Positions 46,258-54,612 of a DNA stretch of 64,000 nt are shown one piece after another; within the stretch, counting starts at the first letter, position 1, and every line of letters begins with the position of its first letter. The DNA comes from Prorocentrum cordatum (lineage: Eukaryota > Sar > Dinophyceae > Prorocentrales > Prorocentraceae), in assembly GCA_963575745.1 (NCBI GenBank), contig CAUYUJ010015688.1, forward strand, positions 207,501 to 271,500, given 5' to 3'. The notes beneath the pieces are model-generated. The model did no database searches, was not told the origin of the DNA, and was given only the letters and a program-made list of their open reading frames with translations. Both the position numbers and the translations under genes were made by a program.

Positions 46258-47703
46258 CTACACATCGTCCCCGCTCGGAACGTTGCTCTCCGCAGTGCTC
46301 AGCAGCTTGGAAAGGAGCGCGGCAGCTTCGATCGAAGTCTTCACAAGGTCATTCACTTCAGCCACCGTTGTCGTCACCTCACCCCCCATGCCGCGCTCGT
46401 CGTGGACCTTTCTGAACTCAGAGTAAAGCTTCTCAAGCTCCTTGAGCTTCTTCTTGGCTGGATCGATGCCGTACTTCGGCACGTGCTTCGACATCGGATC
46501 CTTGAGGTCGCGATCAAGAGAGATCCTGGGCCTCTCGATCTTGCACAAGACGCGGGTCGCCAGGGCAACGTTCTTCTTGGCATGTTTGGCTTTCTCTTGC
46601 TCGAGCTTCCTCTGTTTCGCCTGCAGGCCCTTGTCATTCTCAGACTTCGAGTCCGAATCCGAATCCGAGGTCGAGGACGCTGCGCGCTTCTTGGACTTCT
46701 TGTCCTTCTTGTCGCGCTTGTCCTTCTTATCGGCCTTCTTGGATTTCTTGGACTGCTTCTTGGATTTCTTCTGTTTCTTCGACTTATTCCCCTTCTTGCT
46801 GCTCGTCTTGCTCGAGCCGCTATCCGAATCATCTGATTCGCTCTTGCCTGGAGCTGGCTGCGTCGGCTGCGTCGGAGGCGGCGCCTTCGCCTTCGCTTTC
46901 AGCTCCTGCACCTCGGCGCGGGCGAGCTGCTCGATCGTTTTCGAGTAGCCACCCCTGCTGTCCACGCGGTAGCAAGTTCCGAGGATCTTGTGTTCCTCGG
47001 TGTCCTTGCACTCCTTCTCGATGCGTTTAACATCGAACCCGCGCTGGGCGTAAACTGACAACGGCAGATATTCCCCGCCCACTTGGGCAACCTCCTGCTC
47101 GATCCGAGTCGTCGTGAGAGTCTGGACGAACAGCTCCTCGAGCTGATCCTTACCAGCCTTCTCCTTTGCGTCTTGCCAGAACTTCGCTTGCAATGAGGAG
47201 TCAAGCCTCCTGAAGCTGGCAGGTGGCCACGATCCGAACAAGCGGGACAACTGCGTTCCGCGCGCGTTGCACTTTTCGCACTTCCACGAGCCCTGGCATT
47301 TCCCAATCAATGGTGCCCTCAAGACATCGACCTCTTGCTTGCACCTGTAGCACGTTGGGTTTGACGGCTCGCGCTTGACCTCAGGACCTTGCCAGACGAA
47401 GACCTCGCCTGGAGTCGGAGGCGGCTTGAGCACCGGAGAGGAAGCCTTGTCTGCCACCTCCTGAGTCGGAGTCGGCGCGCAGGCGGCGTCTTCGACGGCA
47501 AGCGGTTCGGACGAGGCAGCGGCCCCCGACGAGGCAACATCGTCGCCTTCGGACGCATTCTCGAAGTCTCCCAAGTCGGCCACCTCAGGAGCTGCGAGCG
47601 CCAACGTCGTCGCCGTCAGGCTATCGGCAGCCTCCGAGCCAGAGGCAACCGACCCAGGCGACTTGAACTTTGTCCACCACGCAACTGTTGCGTCATTCGC
47701 CAT
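46258..47703 (-). CDS. Gene B1: zinc-ribbon protein with charged C-terminal half
   Basis: An intact 481-codon ORF from ATG at 47703 (MANDATVAWWTKF). Residues 1-110 are acidic and Ala/Ser-rich. Cys118-x2-Cys121 and Cys142-x2-Cys145 (with Cys136) form a probable zinc ribbon. Then come FGSWPPASFRRLDSSLQAKF, GEYLPLSVYAQRGFDVKRIE and EHKILGTCYRVDS, which are shared with B2. A Lys/Ser/Asp-rich tract (about 270-345; KKSKKQSKKSKKADKK type) looks like a nuclear or nucleic-acid-binding tail. The C-terminal ~110 residues (LATRVLCKIERPRISLD onward) are again similar to B2. No known family was recognised. Next to a transposase-like gene in both modules, it is a candidate accessory or DNA-binding protein. 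Its function is unknown. Confidence 0.8.
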   Translation of the reverse strand: MANDATVAWWTKFKSPGSVASGSEAADSLTATTLALAAPEVADLGDFENASEGDDVASSGAAASSEPLAVEDAACAPTPTQEVADKASSPVLKPPPTPGEVFVWQGPEVKREPSNPTCYRCKQEVDVLRAPLIGKCQGSWKCEKCNARGTQLSRLFGSWPPASFRRLDSSLQAKFWQDAKEKAGKDQLEELFVQTLTTTRIEQEVAQVGGEYLPLSVYAQRGFDVKRIEKECKDTEEHKILGTCYRVDSRGGYSKTIEQLARAEVQELKAKAKAPPPTQPTQPAPGKSESDDSDSGSSKTSSKKGNKSKKQKKSKKQSKKSKKADKKDKRDKKDKKSKKRAASSTSDSDSDSKSENDKGLQAKQRKLEQEKAKHAKKNVALATRVLCKIERPRISLDRDLKDPMSKHVPKYGIDPAKKKLKELEKLYSEFRKVHDERGMGGEVTTTVAEVNDLVKTSIEAAALLSKLLSTAESNVPSGDDV

Positions 47704-48175
47704 CTCGACGGTGGCCGTCTTGCTCTTCGGGCGCCGCGGCAGGTGGTGGCATCAACGCCAACTGCAGCGACATCGGCGCCGCGAGAGACGAGATGGGGCA
47801 CGGGGGTGCAGAAGCCCGCGCGCGTTGCCCTGCAATCACAAAGGCTGCGGATGGAGGAGAGGAGGATGCCGTACGTGGAGAGAAAAAAAAAAAACTGGCC
47901 CAGAATACGATCTGTGCAAATGTTTTCCCCTGGAGGTACGCGAAGGCGCGGAGAGAGGAGAAGAACGGTTCCTATCGAGTCGCGTTTCGTGATAGCAGAA
48001 CGGCTTCTATCGAGACGAGGGGGGGGTTAAGATAAACGGAGTACCACGCTCAGTTTGCCCGAGGAAAAGGAGGATTTGTTTCGATTCCATTCGCACGCTC
48101 GGTTTGAGCTTCAGGGCGGGCGAGGGTCGATGTCCAGGATGGCGGGTGGCAAAATATCTGAAACCGCGGAGGAGG
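47704..48175. other. Upstream region of B1
   Basis: About 470 bp between the B1 start and the foldback. It includes GCGACATCGGCGCCGCGAGA and an A run at 47883-47894. Short ORFs have no domain. It may contain the B1 promoter, but no motif is recognisable. Confidence 0.4.
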
Positions 48176-48177
48176 GC

Positions 48178-48533
48178 GATGACGACCGATGACATCCGAT
48201 AAACCCGATAACATACCGATAACATCCGATAACATCCGATGACAACCGACATACAGATAACAGTTACCGGATGTTGCGCTAACATGCGATAACATCCGAT
48301 AGCGTTCGCCGATAACATCCGATAACAACGTTATCGGAGGCAATTTCGGCTCCGATAACCGTTATCGGACGTTATCGGACGTTATCGGACGCTATCGGCT
48401 GTTATTTTGATGTTATCGGCTGTGGTTTCGTTGCCGATAACAAAGCGTTATCGGCGTTACCGGTTGTTATCGGGCGATCCGATAACATCGTTATCGAAAC
48501 GCTCTCGGTCGTTATCGGTCACGTCGTTGAGTA
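48178..48533. repeat. GATAAC/GTTATC foldback, module 1
   Basis: The left half (about 48180-48335) is direct repeats of (AC)ATCCGATAACA/CCGATAACA. The right half (about 48345-48530) is GTTATCGGACGTTATCGG-type repeats, the reverse complement. The two halves can pair into a long hairpin centred near 48340. It lies upstream of B1 and 3' of gene C. A foldback of the same GATAAC core sits upstream of B2 in module 2. Confidence 0.9.
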
Positions 48534-48625
48534 GCGGATGATCCGCTGTGTGGCGGCTGATCCGCCGATGCCCTTCCCTTGGCGGATGATACGCCGATCA
48601 GCGAGTGAACCGCTCGTGACAATGA
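48534..48625. repeat. Palindrome cluster between foldback and gene C
   Basis: GCGGATGATCCGC (48536), GCGGCTGATCCGC (48554), GGCGGATGATACGCC and GCGAGTGAACCGCT lie within 90 bp. Confidence 0.85.
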
Positions 48626-48780
48626 TCCAAGATGATGAGCGCACCGACGAGGAAGGTGTGCTGGTGTTCCCAGCAAAGGTTCGGCGTCCAAGCCCGCGAA
48701 TGAGCACCCGACGGGGGCGTGCTAAGCGAGGCGCCGACGCGCGTGGCCAAAACCTCAGAGCTCCGCCAGCAACCTCTCGG

Positions 48781-49359
48781 CTAGCGCAGGGGGAGCACGC
48801 GCGTCGGCTGAACGTACGACTCGATCACCTCGACGCACTGCTGGATGCACGTGACCTCCTCGTTGAACGCCCGAGCCGCTTTGGCGCAGAGGTTCGCCGC
48901 GCTCTCCGCCGAGACCTCGGCGCGCTTCAGCGAGTCGACGCATGCCCTCACCTGCATCTCCGAGAGCGTGATGCGACCCGTGCCAGCACCCGTCGGCGGC
49001 GCGCTGCTGGCGGGCTCCGAGGTGGGCTGCCACGGCAAGCTCTTGCGCTGCTTCTTCTCCCATCTGACCTGGTCGTCTGCCCACTTCTTCTTGTCGACCT
49101 CCCAGGACTCGATCAAGTTGTAGTCGACGGCCGACTCAGCCTCGGAGCGCTCGAGCTCGTGGTAAGGCGACGTCACCAAGTGATGGGCGACCGGCTCCAC
49201 GGCATCCTCGTGCGAGTGGCACGTCTTGATGGTCGCCGAGCGCTTGCTGCACTGCGAGCCAAAGGGGCGCTTCCCACCCCGCAGAACCCACGTCGGGCAT
49301 GCATCGTCAGCGTGCGCGGCTGGCTGCACATCAGCGGAGGAGGACGCAGCGTCCGACAT
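48781..49359 (-). CDS. Gene C: hypothetical 192-residue protein
   Basis: An intact ORF from ATG at 49359 (MSDAASSSADVQPAAHADD) to TAG at 48781. Residues 1-50 are Ala/Ser-rich, with WVLRGGKRPFGSQCSKRSAT. Residues 60-110 are acidic and basic mixed (YHELERSEAESAVDYNLIES, KKKWADDQVRWEKKQRKSLP). The C-terminal third (ITLSEMQVRACVDSLKRAEV, NLCAKAARAFNEEVTCIQQC) is probably helical. No family recognised. Lies between palindrome clusters at 48534-48625 and 49465-49585, like the other genes of this element. Confidence 0.65.
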   Translation of the reverse strand: MSDAASSSADVQPAAHADDACPTWVLRGGKRPFGSQCSKRSATIKTCHSHEDAVEPVAHHLVTSPYHELERSEAESAVDYNLIESWEVDKKKWADDQVRWEKKQRKSLPWQPTSEPASSAPPTGAGTGRITLSEMQVRACVDSLKRAEVSAESAANLCAKAARAFNEEVTCIQQCVEVIESYVQPTRVLPLR

Positions 49360-49464
49360 GGATGCGGAAGCTGGCGGCGACGGGCGGCCCGCGCGCGGTT
49401 CGCGTTCGAGCCAAGACGCCTATACAGAAAAAAGCGGTGCGACGGCATGTGCGTGGCGAACACA

Positions 49465-49585
49465 CAGGCGGGTAAACCGCCATGGCGGGTGAGCCGCCGA
49501 GGAATCACAAGTATGACGCGCGCGCAGTGACACTCGTGCACACACAGGCGGGTGAACCGCCATGGCGGATGAGCCGCCGAGGGAG
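49465..49585. repeat. Palindrome cluster between C and D, duplicated
   Basis: CACACAGGCGGGTAAACCGC plus CATGGCGGGTGAGCCGCCGA is repeated about 82 bp later as CACACAGGCGGGTGAACCGC plus CATGGCGGATGAGCCGCCGA. Each is two GGCGG-N-CCGCC palindromes in tandem, i.e. the module-1 signature. Confidence 0.85.
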
Positions 49586-49618
49586 TACAAGCATTTTTTC
49601 CAAGAACAACAGTGCGCG

Positions 49619-50834
49619 TCACAGGAAGGACAACGGCCCGCGCCCGCTGGCGTCCTGTGGATTGGTCGCCCGCCGCTTAGGCCTGCGATGCGGCGACGGC
49701 GTCCGAGGCGCGGGGCGCTTGGACGTGGGCTGGAGGACGTTCTTGCCCGCGCGCGCGTCCTTGCCCTTGTCCGCGCCCTTGTGGCCGCCCTTGCTCTTGA
49801 CGGCCGTGCCCTTGCGAACGCCCTTGTCTCTGTCCGTGTCCTCGTTGGCGCCCTTGCCGTGCTTGCCAGCTGTGCCCTTGCTGGAGACAGCCTCCTTGCC
49901 CTTGCCCTTGGCCGCGGGGCGCGCGATCGGCACGGGGGCGAACGGCGTCATCTTGGGCGTCGGGCGCGCCTTGCTAGTCGGAAGCTCGACCGTCGGCGGC
50001 ACCATCCTCGGCTGGTGGGCCTTCGGGGGGGCGACCATCATGCGCGCGACCCCCTTGGACTTGCTCGCGCGAGCGGCCTCGTCCTCCTGGAAGGCCTGGG
50101 TGCCTCGTCCCATGCCGAACTTCGCAACGAAGCCTTCTTGCCGCAAGCTGCGGCGTCGGTCCTCGTCCTCGAGGCAAGCCTCCGTGCCTCGCTCCGTGCC
50201 GAACTTCGCCTGGAACTCTGCAAGCTGCACGCTGCGGCCGCCGCGGGAGCCCCACCGACCGCTGTTCTGCCTCCAGGCTTGGCCCCTCCACTCCTTGGAC
50301 CCTCCCTGCAACGGGCCAGGGGGGGCCCGTTGCTTGAATTTCTTGTGGCACTTGAACTCCAGGATCAGCGTCTTCTCGACGTTGATGACGGCGGGATCGT
50401 TCCAGTCCACGGCGAGCGGACTCACCGCCATGAGCAAGGCAATCCGTGCGAAGTCTGGATCCTGGTTCATGAACTGCTGGACGCGTCCTGCCGCGCCGTC
50501 GGGAAGGGCCAGGTCGCCCGCGTCGCCTGCCTGGTCACGCAGGACCTCGTCGACCGAGCGCTCCAGATCACCATGGTCGATGTCGACCTGATCTCGAGGG
50601 CGGACGGGGCTGTCGACCTCCACCTCCAGAGTCGCCGACGCAGCAGAGCTCGAAGCAGCAGCAGGCTCCTCCAGCGGGCTCTCGCGGACAGGCTCCGTGG
50701 CCAGGCTCCTCGAGCACCTTCCTGAGGCAACCGATCACGTGCGACCTTTCGGCGTCCATCTTCTCGAACGCATCGTCGGCCTCTTCGAAGAAGCTCTGGA
50801 GGTCTTCGTAGGCGGACTTCTTCGGCGCCGCCAT
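49619..50834 (-). CDS. Gene D: hypothetical basic protein, frame change near 50700
   Basis: The likely start is ATG at 50834 (MAAPKKSAYEDLQSFFEEAD, a helical stretch to VIGCLRKVLEEPG). Near 50700 the protein-like reading moves to another frame (EPVRESPLEEPAAASSSAAS, then EVDSPVRPRDQVDIDHGD) and stays open to the stop at 49619. A single-base indel or a small intron would join them, giving about 400 residues. The middle part contains two similar segments with FGTERGTEACLEDEDRRR and FGMGRGTQAFQEDEAARA, an internal repeat. The C-terminal ~110 residues are Lys/Gly-rich (KGKGKEAVSSKGTAGKHGKG, RRPKRRATN), suggesting nucleic-acid binding. No family recognised. Confidence 0.6.
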
Positions 50835-50879
50835 GGCGCCCTGCGAGCCCGTCGCGCGCGCGTGCGCCCCTGCGAGCGC

Positions 50880-51215
50880 AAACGGCCATGGCATCGAACG
50901 CGCATGAACCTCCCTTTTTGTCCGTTCTGGCCCAGAAACGCTCCCGCTCTGGCCCAGAACCGCCACCGTCCTGCCCCTGTGGCTTCGATTCTGAACCAGA
51001 GCGGGAGCGGTTCTGGACCAGAGCGGCAGTTCCCTTTACACAAGCAAACTTCTGCTCGTTCTCATCCCTCTGGTTCCTAGTCATGCCATCCCTCCATATT
51101 CCTGCTCAGACCTCCCTGCCCCTGCCAGCGCGCAAACGAAATCGACGAACGACGACCTGGCACAACGTGGTAAGTAGCGGATGATCCGCTGAAAGCGGTT
51201 GATCAGCTTTTTTGT
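50880..51215. repeat. Spacer between D and E with inverted repeats and signature palindromes
   Basis: At 50928-51030, CTGGCCCAGAACCGCCA, GAACCAGAGCGGGAGCGG and TTCTGGACCAGAGCGGCAG form repeated, partly inverted units. At 51178-51215, GCGGATGATCCGC and GCGGTTGATCAGC precede a T run. Confidence 0.7.
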
Positions 51216-51443
51216 TCAACGCCTTTTCTTGCAAAGCAGTGGCGCGCATAGAGGTGCAACGAGTTCACCGAAGAACGAACTTCATCACGACCGCAACGCG
51301 CGCCAGACGAAGAAACCCAACGCCGATGCCATCCGTAGCACTACCCACGTCATGGCAAAGTGCTCATACTGACGGCCATCCGTCGGCATGGCTGCGCTGA
51401 ATATGGCACGTCGTGCCGACAGCTACGCGCAGCCGTCACCCCC

Positions 51444-52886
51444 TCAGCCGACGCGCAGCCGATCCTCGATCCACTGCTTGGCGGCCTTCTTGGACGTCTC
51501 CTTCGTGAAGCCTGTGTTCGGGCCCCATTTGAACACCTTGGTCGAGCCAGGGCCCCTCCCGTAGTGCGCGACGCACTGACTGCGCGTGTTCTCCACGCTG
51601 ATTTTGGTCACCACCGCCGCCTTGCCAACAGGTGCCGACGCTGGCTTCTTCACGCATGTCTTGGCAGCGGGCTTCGCCTTGGCCTTCGCTTTGGCCTTGC
51701 TCTCCTTCTCCTGCTGCATGGCAACGTGCACCTGCATGGCCGCTGCTTCCACAGAGTCCATCTTCTTCGCTTTCTTCGCCGTCGAGGCCCCTCCTGCAGA
51801 GGCACCCGCCGAGTGGGCGTCCTCGAGGGCGAACTGACTGGGCTGAGGCTGCGGCGGCTGATGCTGCTGCTGCTGCTGCTGTTGCAGCTGTTCCTGGAGC
51901 TGCTTGACCTGCAATTGCAGGTTGTAGTTGTCCTGTTGCTGCTGCTGCAACTGCTGCTGCTGCTGCTGCTGCTGGAGGTCCGTTACCGCGAGCTGCCCTG
52001 CGGCCGACGTCGCAGCCGCCTGCGCGCCAGCGAGGCTGCGCGGCTGCTTCCCTGCGAACGTCAACACCGCACCGTTCGCGAGCCTCTCTTGCTGAGGCTG
52101 CTGCAGCGTCTGTCCCCGCATATTCTGCAGAGCCTGCAAAAGTGGCGCCGGCGACGCGGACCCTGCGCGCTGCCTCTCGCGCCACTTGAACGATTTAGCC
52201 ACCGCGGAGACATCGACGAAGGACACTCCGATGCTCGCAGGACCACCGCCGCCGTACGCAGAGGCCCACGCGGCGGGGAACGCAGCTCGGAACGCGTCGG
52301 GGTCAGCTGGGAGCGCGGCCATCTTCTCCAAGGGCTCTGCCTTGACCATGCCCTTCCACATCGTCTTGATGTGGTCAAATGTGTCTTTCAAGAAGTGGGG
52401 GCTCATGCTGCGGGCCGCTGGGGCCCCATCTACGCAGATCGTCGCGAGGGCCGCCACGTGCGCGAGGGTGCCTTCTGACGGGTTCTTGAGGCCCAGCTTC
52501 GAAGAGCGAAACGACAGAACAGAACGAGCCTTGTGCAAGACGTCCCCACTGGGGTCGCTGAACACGGCCCACACTTCACCACTCAAGAAATACGGGAAAT
52601 GCTCGAAGTCCTGCGACTTCCACGCCCCGCCACTGCTCGAGGCTGCCGTGGCCAAGGCGTTCTGCAACAGCTGTGCGTCGGCAGGCGCGAAGCTGTCTTG
52701 CTGCGCCAATCCCGCGAGACGAATGAGCAACTGGCCCTGCGGGCGCACCAGTCCGACGAGCTCGACCAGCCGAGCAGCCTGCGCACTCGACGCCTGCTTC
52801 CACGCGGCCTCGCCCTGGCCCCTCGCAGCGCGCAGTAAGGGGCCCGCCCCCTCGGCGCGCTGAAGGAGCTCCTGCTGGAGCGCCAT
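51444..52886 (-). CDS. Gene E: Gln-rich protein, 480 residues
   Basis: ORF from ATG at 52886 (MALQQELLQRAEGAG) to the stop at 51444. The ORF is open further upstream only through the G run, so this Met is preferred. Residues 1-260 look globular (FEHFPYFLSGEVWAVFSDPS, LSFRSSKLGLKNPSEGTLAH, VGVSF-like IGVSFVDVSAVAKSFKWRER). Residues about 290-350 are Gln-rich, interspersed with leucines, and likely coiled coil. A Lys/Ala-rich stretch follows (KAKAKAKAKPAAK). The tail contains RSQCVAHYGRGPGSTKVFKW and TKETSKKAAKQWIEDRL, which looks like a compact domain. I do not recognise the family. It is the gene closest to the right TIR and is preceded by the large palindrome array at 53040-53500. Confidence 0.7.
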   Translation of the reverse strand: MALQQELLQRAEGAGPLLRAARGQGEAAWKQASSAQAARLVELVGLVRPQGQLLIRLAGLAQQDSFAPADAQLLQNALATAASSSGGAWKSQDFEHFPYFLSGEVWAVFSDPSGDVLHKARSVLSFRSSKLGLKNPSEGTLAHVAALATICVDGAPAARSMSPHFLKDTFDHIKTMWKGMVKAEPLEKMAALPADPDAFRAAFPAAWASAYGGGGPASIGVSFVDVSAVAKSFKWRERQRAGSASPAPLLQALQNMRGQTLQQPQQERLANGAVLTFAGKQPRSLAGAQAAATSAAGQLAVTDLQQQQQQQQLQQQQQDNYNLQLQVKQLQEQLQQQQQQQHQPPQPQPSQFALEDAHSAGASAGGASTAKKAKKMDSVEAAAMQVHVAMQQEKESKAKAKAKAKPAAKTCVKKPASAPVGKAAVVTKISVENTRSQCVAHYGRGPGSTKVFKWGPNTGFTKETSKKAAKQWIEDRLRVG

Positions 52887-52981
52887 TCTCGCGCAGGCTC
52901 TCCAGACGCGCCGCCGCCCCGCGGCAGCCCGAGCCAAAAGGGGCTGCGATAAAAGGCTGCGATGAAAAGCTGAAAAGGCTG

Positions 52982-52982
<1 letters not shown>

Positions 52983-53022
<40 letters not shown>

Positions 53023-53032
53023 GGGGGGGGGG
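52983..53032. repeat. G run, (G)39 T (G)10
   Basis: Thirty-nine consecutive G, one T and ten more G just upstream of gene E. Such runs are hard to sequence, so the length is uncertain. Confidence 0.9.
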
Positions 53033-53039
53033 AGGAGGA

Positions 53040-53500
53040 GGCGAGTGATCCGCCGACATATGGTGGCGCAGAGCCGCCCGAGAACGCGGCTGATCCGCAA
53101 AATCGAAGGATGGGGGGGCGCGCGGTTGATCCGCAGGGAGGGGGTGGGGGGGGGAAATGCGGCTGGTCCGCAGAATGAGAGCATGCGGATGAGGGGGGAA
53201 GAAAGCGGTTGATCCGCCGCAGCATGCGAAGATAAGGAAGGCGGTGATCCGCCCAAGAGGGGCGAGGAGGAGGATAAGGAAGGTGGTAATCCGCCGAAGA
53301 GGGATGATGAGGAGGATCGAGAAGGCGGTCATCCGCCGAAGAGGGACGAGGAGGAGGATAAGGAAGGCGGTAATCCGCCGAAGAGGGATGAGGAGGAGGA
53401 TCGAGAAGGCGGTAATCCGCCGAGGAGGGATGATGAGGAGGAAGGCGGTAATCCGCCGAAAAAGGATGAGGAGGAGGATCAAGAAGGCGGTAATCCGCCG
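53040..53500. repeat. Large palindrome array upstream of gene E
   Basis: About 13 copies of the module-1 signature with changing centres (GCGGCTGATCCGC, GCGGTTGATCCGC, GGCGGTAATCCGCC, GGCGGTCATCCGCC). From about 53235 they become a regular ~60-66-bp tandem unit containing AAGAGGGATGAGGAGGAGGA and AAGGCGGTAATCCGCCG. A (GGA)n tract follows to 53552. Confidence 0.9.
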
Positions 53501-53559
53501 AAGAGGGAGGAGGAGGAGGAGGAGGAGGAGGAGGAGGAGGAGGAGGAGGAGGGAGAGCA

Positions 53560-53830
53560 GGAGTTTTTTTTTTGCGTAACCTGACAAACGCTCAACGAAC
53601 ATCAAGCAAGCGCGCCCAGAAAACACGCACAACGCAGGCAAACCGCAGGTGCAACCAGCAGACGACGCCAAGCAAAAAAAAGGCGCCGATGAAAAAACAA
53701 GCGTCCGAACAAACCTCTCGACTTATACACTTATTAAGTTGGCTAATAAGTGTATATATGTGTGTAGTTAAGTCTCTGTTAGCAACATGTTATGTGACAT
53801 ATTAGTACCTACGATGTTGACTATTTGTAC
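53560..53830. other. Right subterminal region of module 1
   Basis: A T run (53564-53572), A-rich sequence, and CTTATACACTTATTAAG...CTAATAAGTGTATA, an inverted repeat at about 53721-53757. No gene. Confidence 0.6.
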
Positions 53831-53862
53831 TACAAGCTACAACAACTCTGCCGGCCATCCAA
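53831..53862. repeat. Right terminal inverted repeat
   Basis: Begins TACAAGCTACAACAACTCTG and ends GCCATCCAA. Partner of 42620-42651 with one mismatch. A single G (53863) separates it from the satellite word CAGAGCGG. Confidence 0.92.
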
Positions 53863-53863
53863 G

Positions 53864-54386
53864 CAGAGCGGCCTCCGGCACCGTTTCCGGACAGATCCGG
53901 TGGATCCGGCGGATCCGCCGACGAATCCCAAACCGGCGCCCTCGCTTGAGACATCCTCACAAAACCGGCCCCGGGGGAGGTGCCCAGAGGAGCCCAGAGC
54001 GGCCTCCGGCACCGTTTCCGGACAGATCCGGTGGATCCGCCGACGAATCCCAAACCGGCGCCCTCGCTTGCGACATCCTCGCAAAACCGGCCCCAGGGGA
54101 GGCGCCCAGAGGCGCCCAGAGCGGCCTCCTCCGGCACCGTTTCCGGACAGATCCGGCGGATCCGCCGACGAATCCCAAACCGGCGCCCTCGCTTGATACA
54201 TCCTCACAAAACTGGCCCCGGGGGAGGTGCCCATGCTGCAGAGTAGCCCAGAGCGGCCTCCGACACCGTTTCCGGACAGATCCAGTGGATCCGGTGGATC
54301 CGGTGGATCCGCCGACGAATCCCAAACCAGCGCCCTCGCTTCAGACATCCTCACAAAACCGGCCCCGGAGGAAGGGGAGGTGCCCA
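53864..54386. repeat. ~129-bp satellite, right block (about 4 copies)
   Basis: Same unit and orientation as 42184-42618, with copies somewhat more diverged (deletions in the GGATCC region; a CCATGCTGCAGAGTAGCCC variant at about 54230). It ends at GTGCCCA, where unrelated sequence starting CTTAAAGGCTTCAAGATC begins. Confidence 0.95.
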
Positions 54387-54399
54387 CTTAAAGGCTTCA

Positions 54400-54560
54400 A
54401 GATCTTAAGCGTACTTGCGCCCTAGCTATATGTAGACTAAGTATATTAGTTGTACTTATGCTACTTACCTGAGTTAGATATAAGTTACTTATAAGTTACC
54501 ATAGCGTACACGCTGTAAGTTACTTAAGGGGTACATATAAGTTACTTATAAGTATTCCCA
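54400..54560. other. AT-rich left subterminal region of module 2
   Basis: TATAAGTTACTTATAAGT is repeated (about 54479 and 54535), with GTAAGTTACTTAAG between. The TAAGT/ACTTA words recur near the foldback at 62765-63160. Confidence 0.6.
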
Positions 54561-54612
54561 ACTGTTGCTTGAGGGGGAAGGGAGGAGGGGGAGGAGGGAG
54601 GAGGCGCGGCGC

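Larger units (their letters stand above)
42620..53862. mobile_element. 11.2-kb multigene DNA element with 32-bp TIRs (module 1)
   Basis: The 32-bp left end (42620-42651, starting TTGGATGGCCGACAGAGTTG) is the reverse complement of the right end (53831-53862, ending CAACTCTGCCGGCCATCCAA) with one mismatch. Outside both ends lies the same ~129-bp satellite in the same orientation. The left flank stops at GAGCCCA and the right flank starts at CAGAGCGG, so the satellite reads through with a 2-bp (CA) or 3-bp duplication. Five genes lie inside on the minus strand (E, D, C, B1, A1 from right to left), separated by GCGG-N5-CCGC palindromes. A1 and B1 have homologues in the neighbouring module. Mobility is inferred from TIRs, the disrupted array and a transposase-like protein. 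Confidence 0.85.

Noticed and set aside
46153-46948. Plus-strand Leu-rich ORFs opposite B1
   Set aside because: Same reason: complement of a Lys/Asp-rich coding tract.
51360-52478. Plus-strand 372-codon ORF opposite gene E
   Set aside because: It is a shadow of E, rich in Leu and Arg from the complementary CTG repeats.
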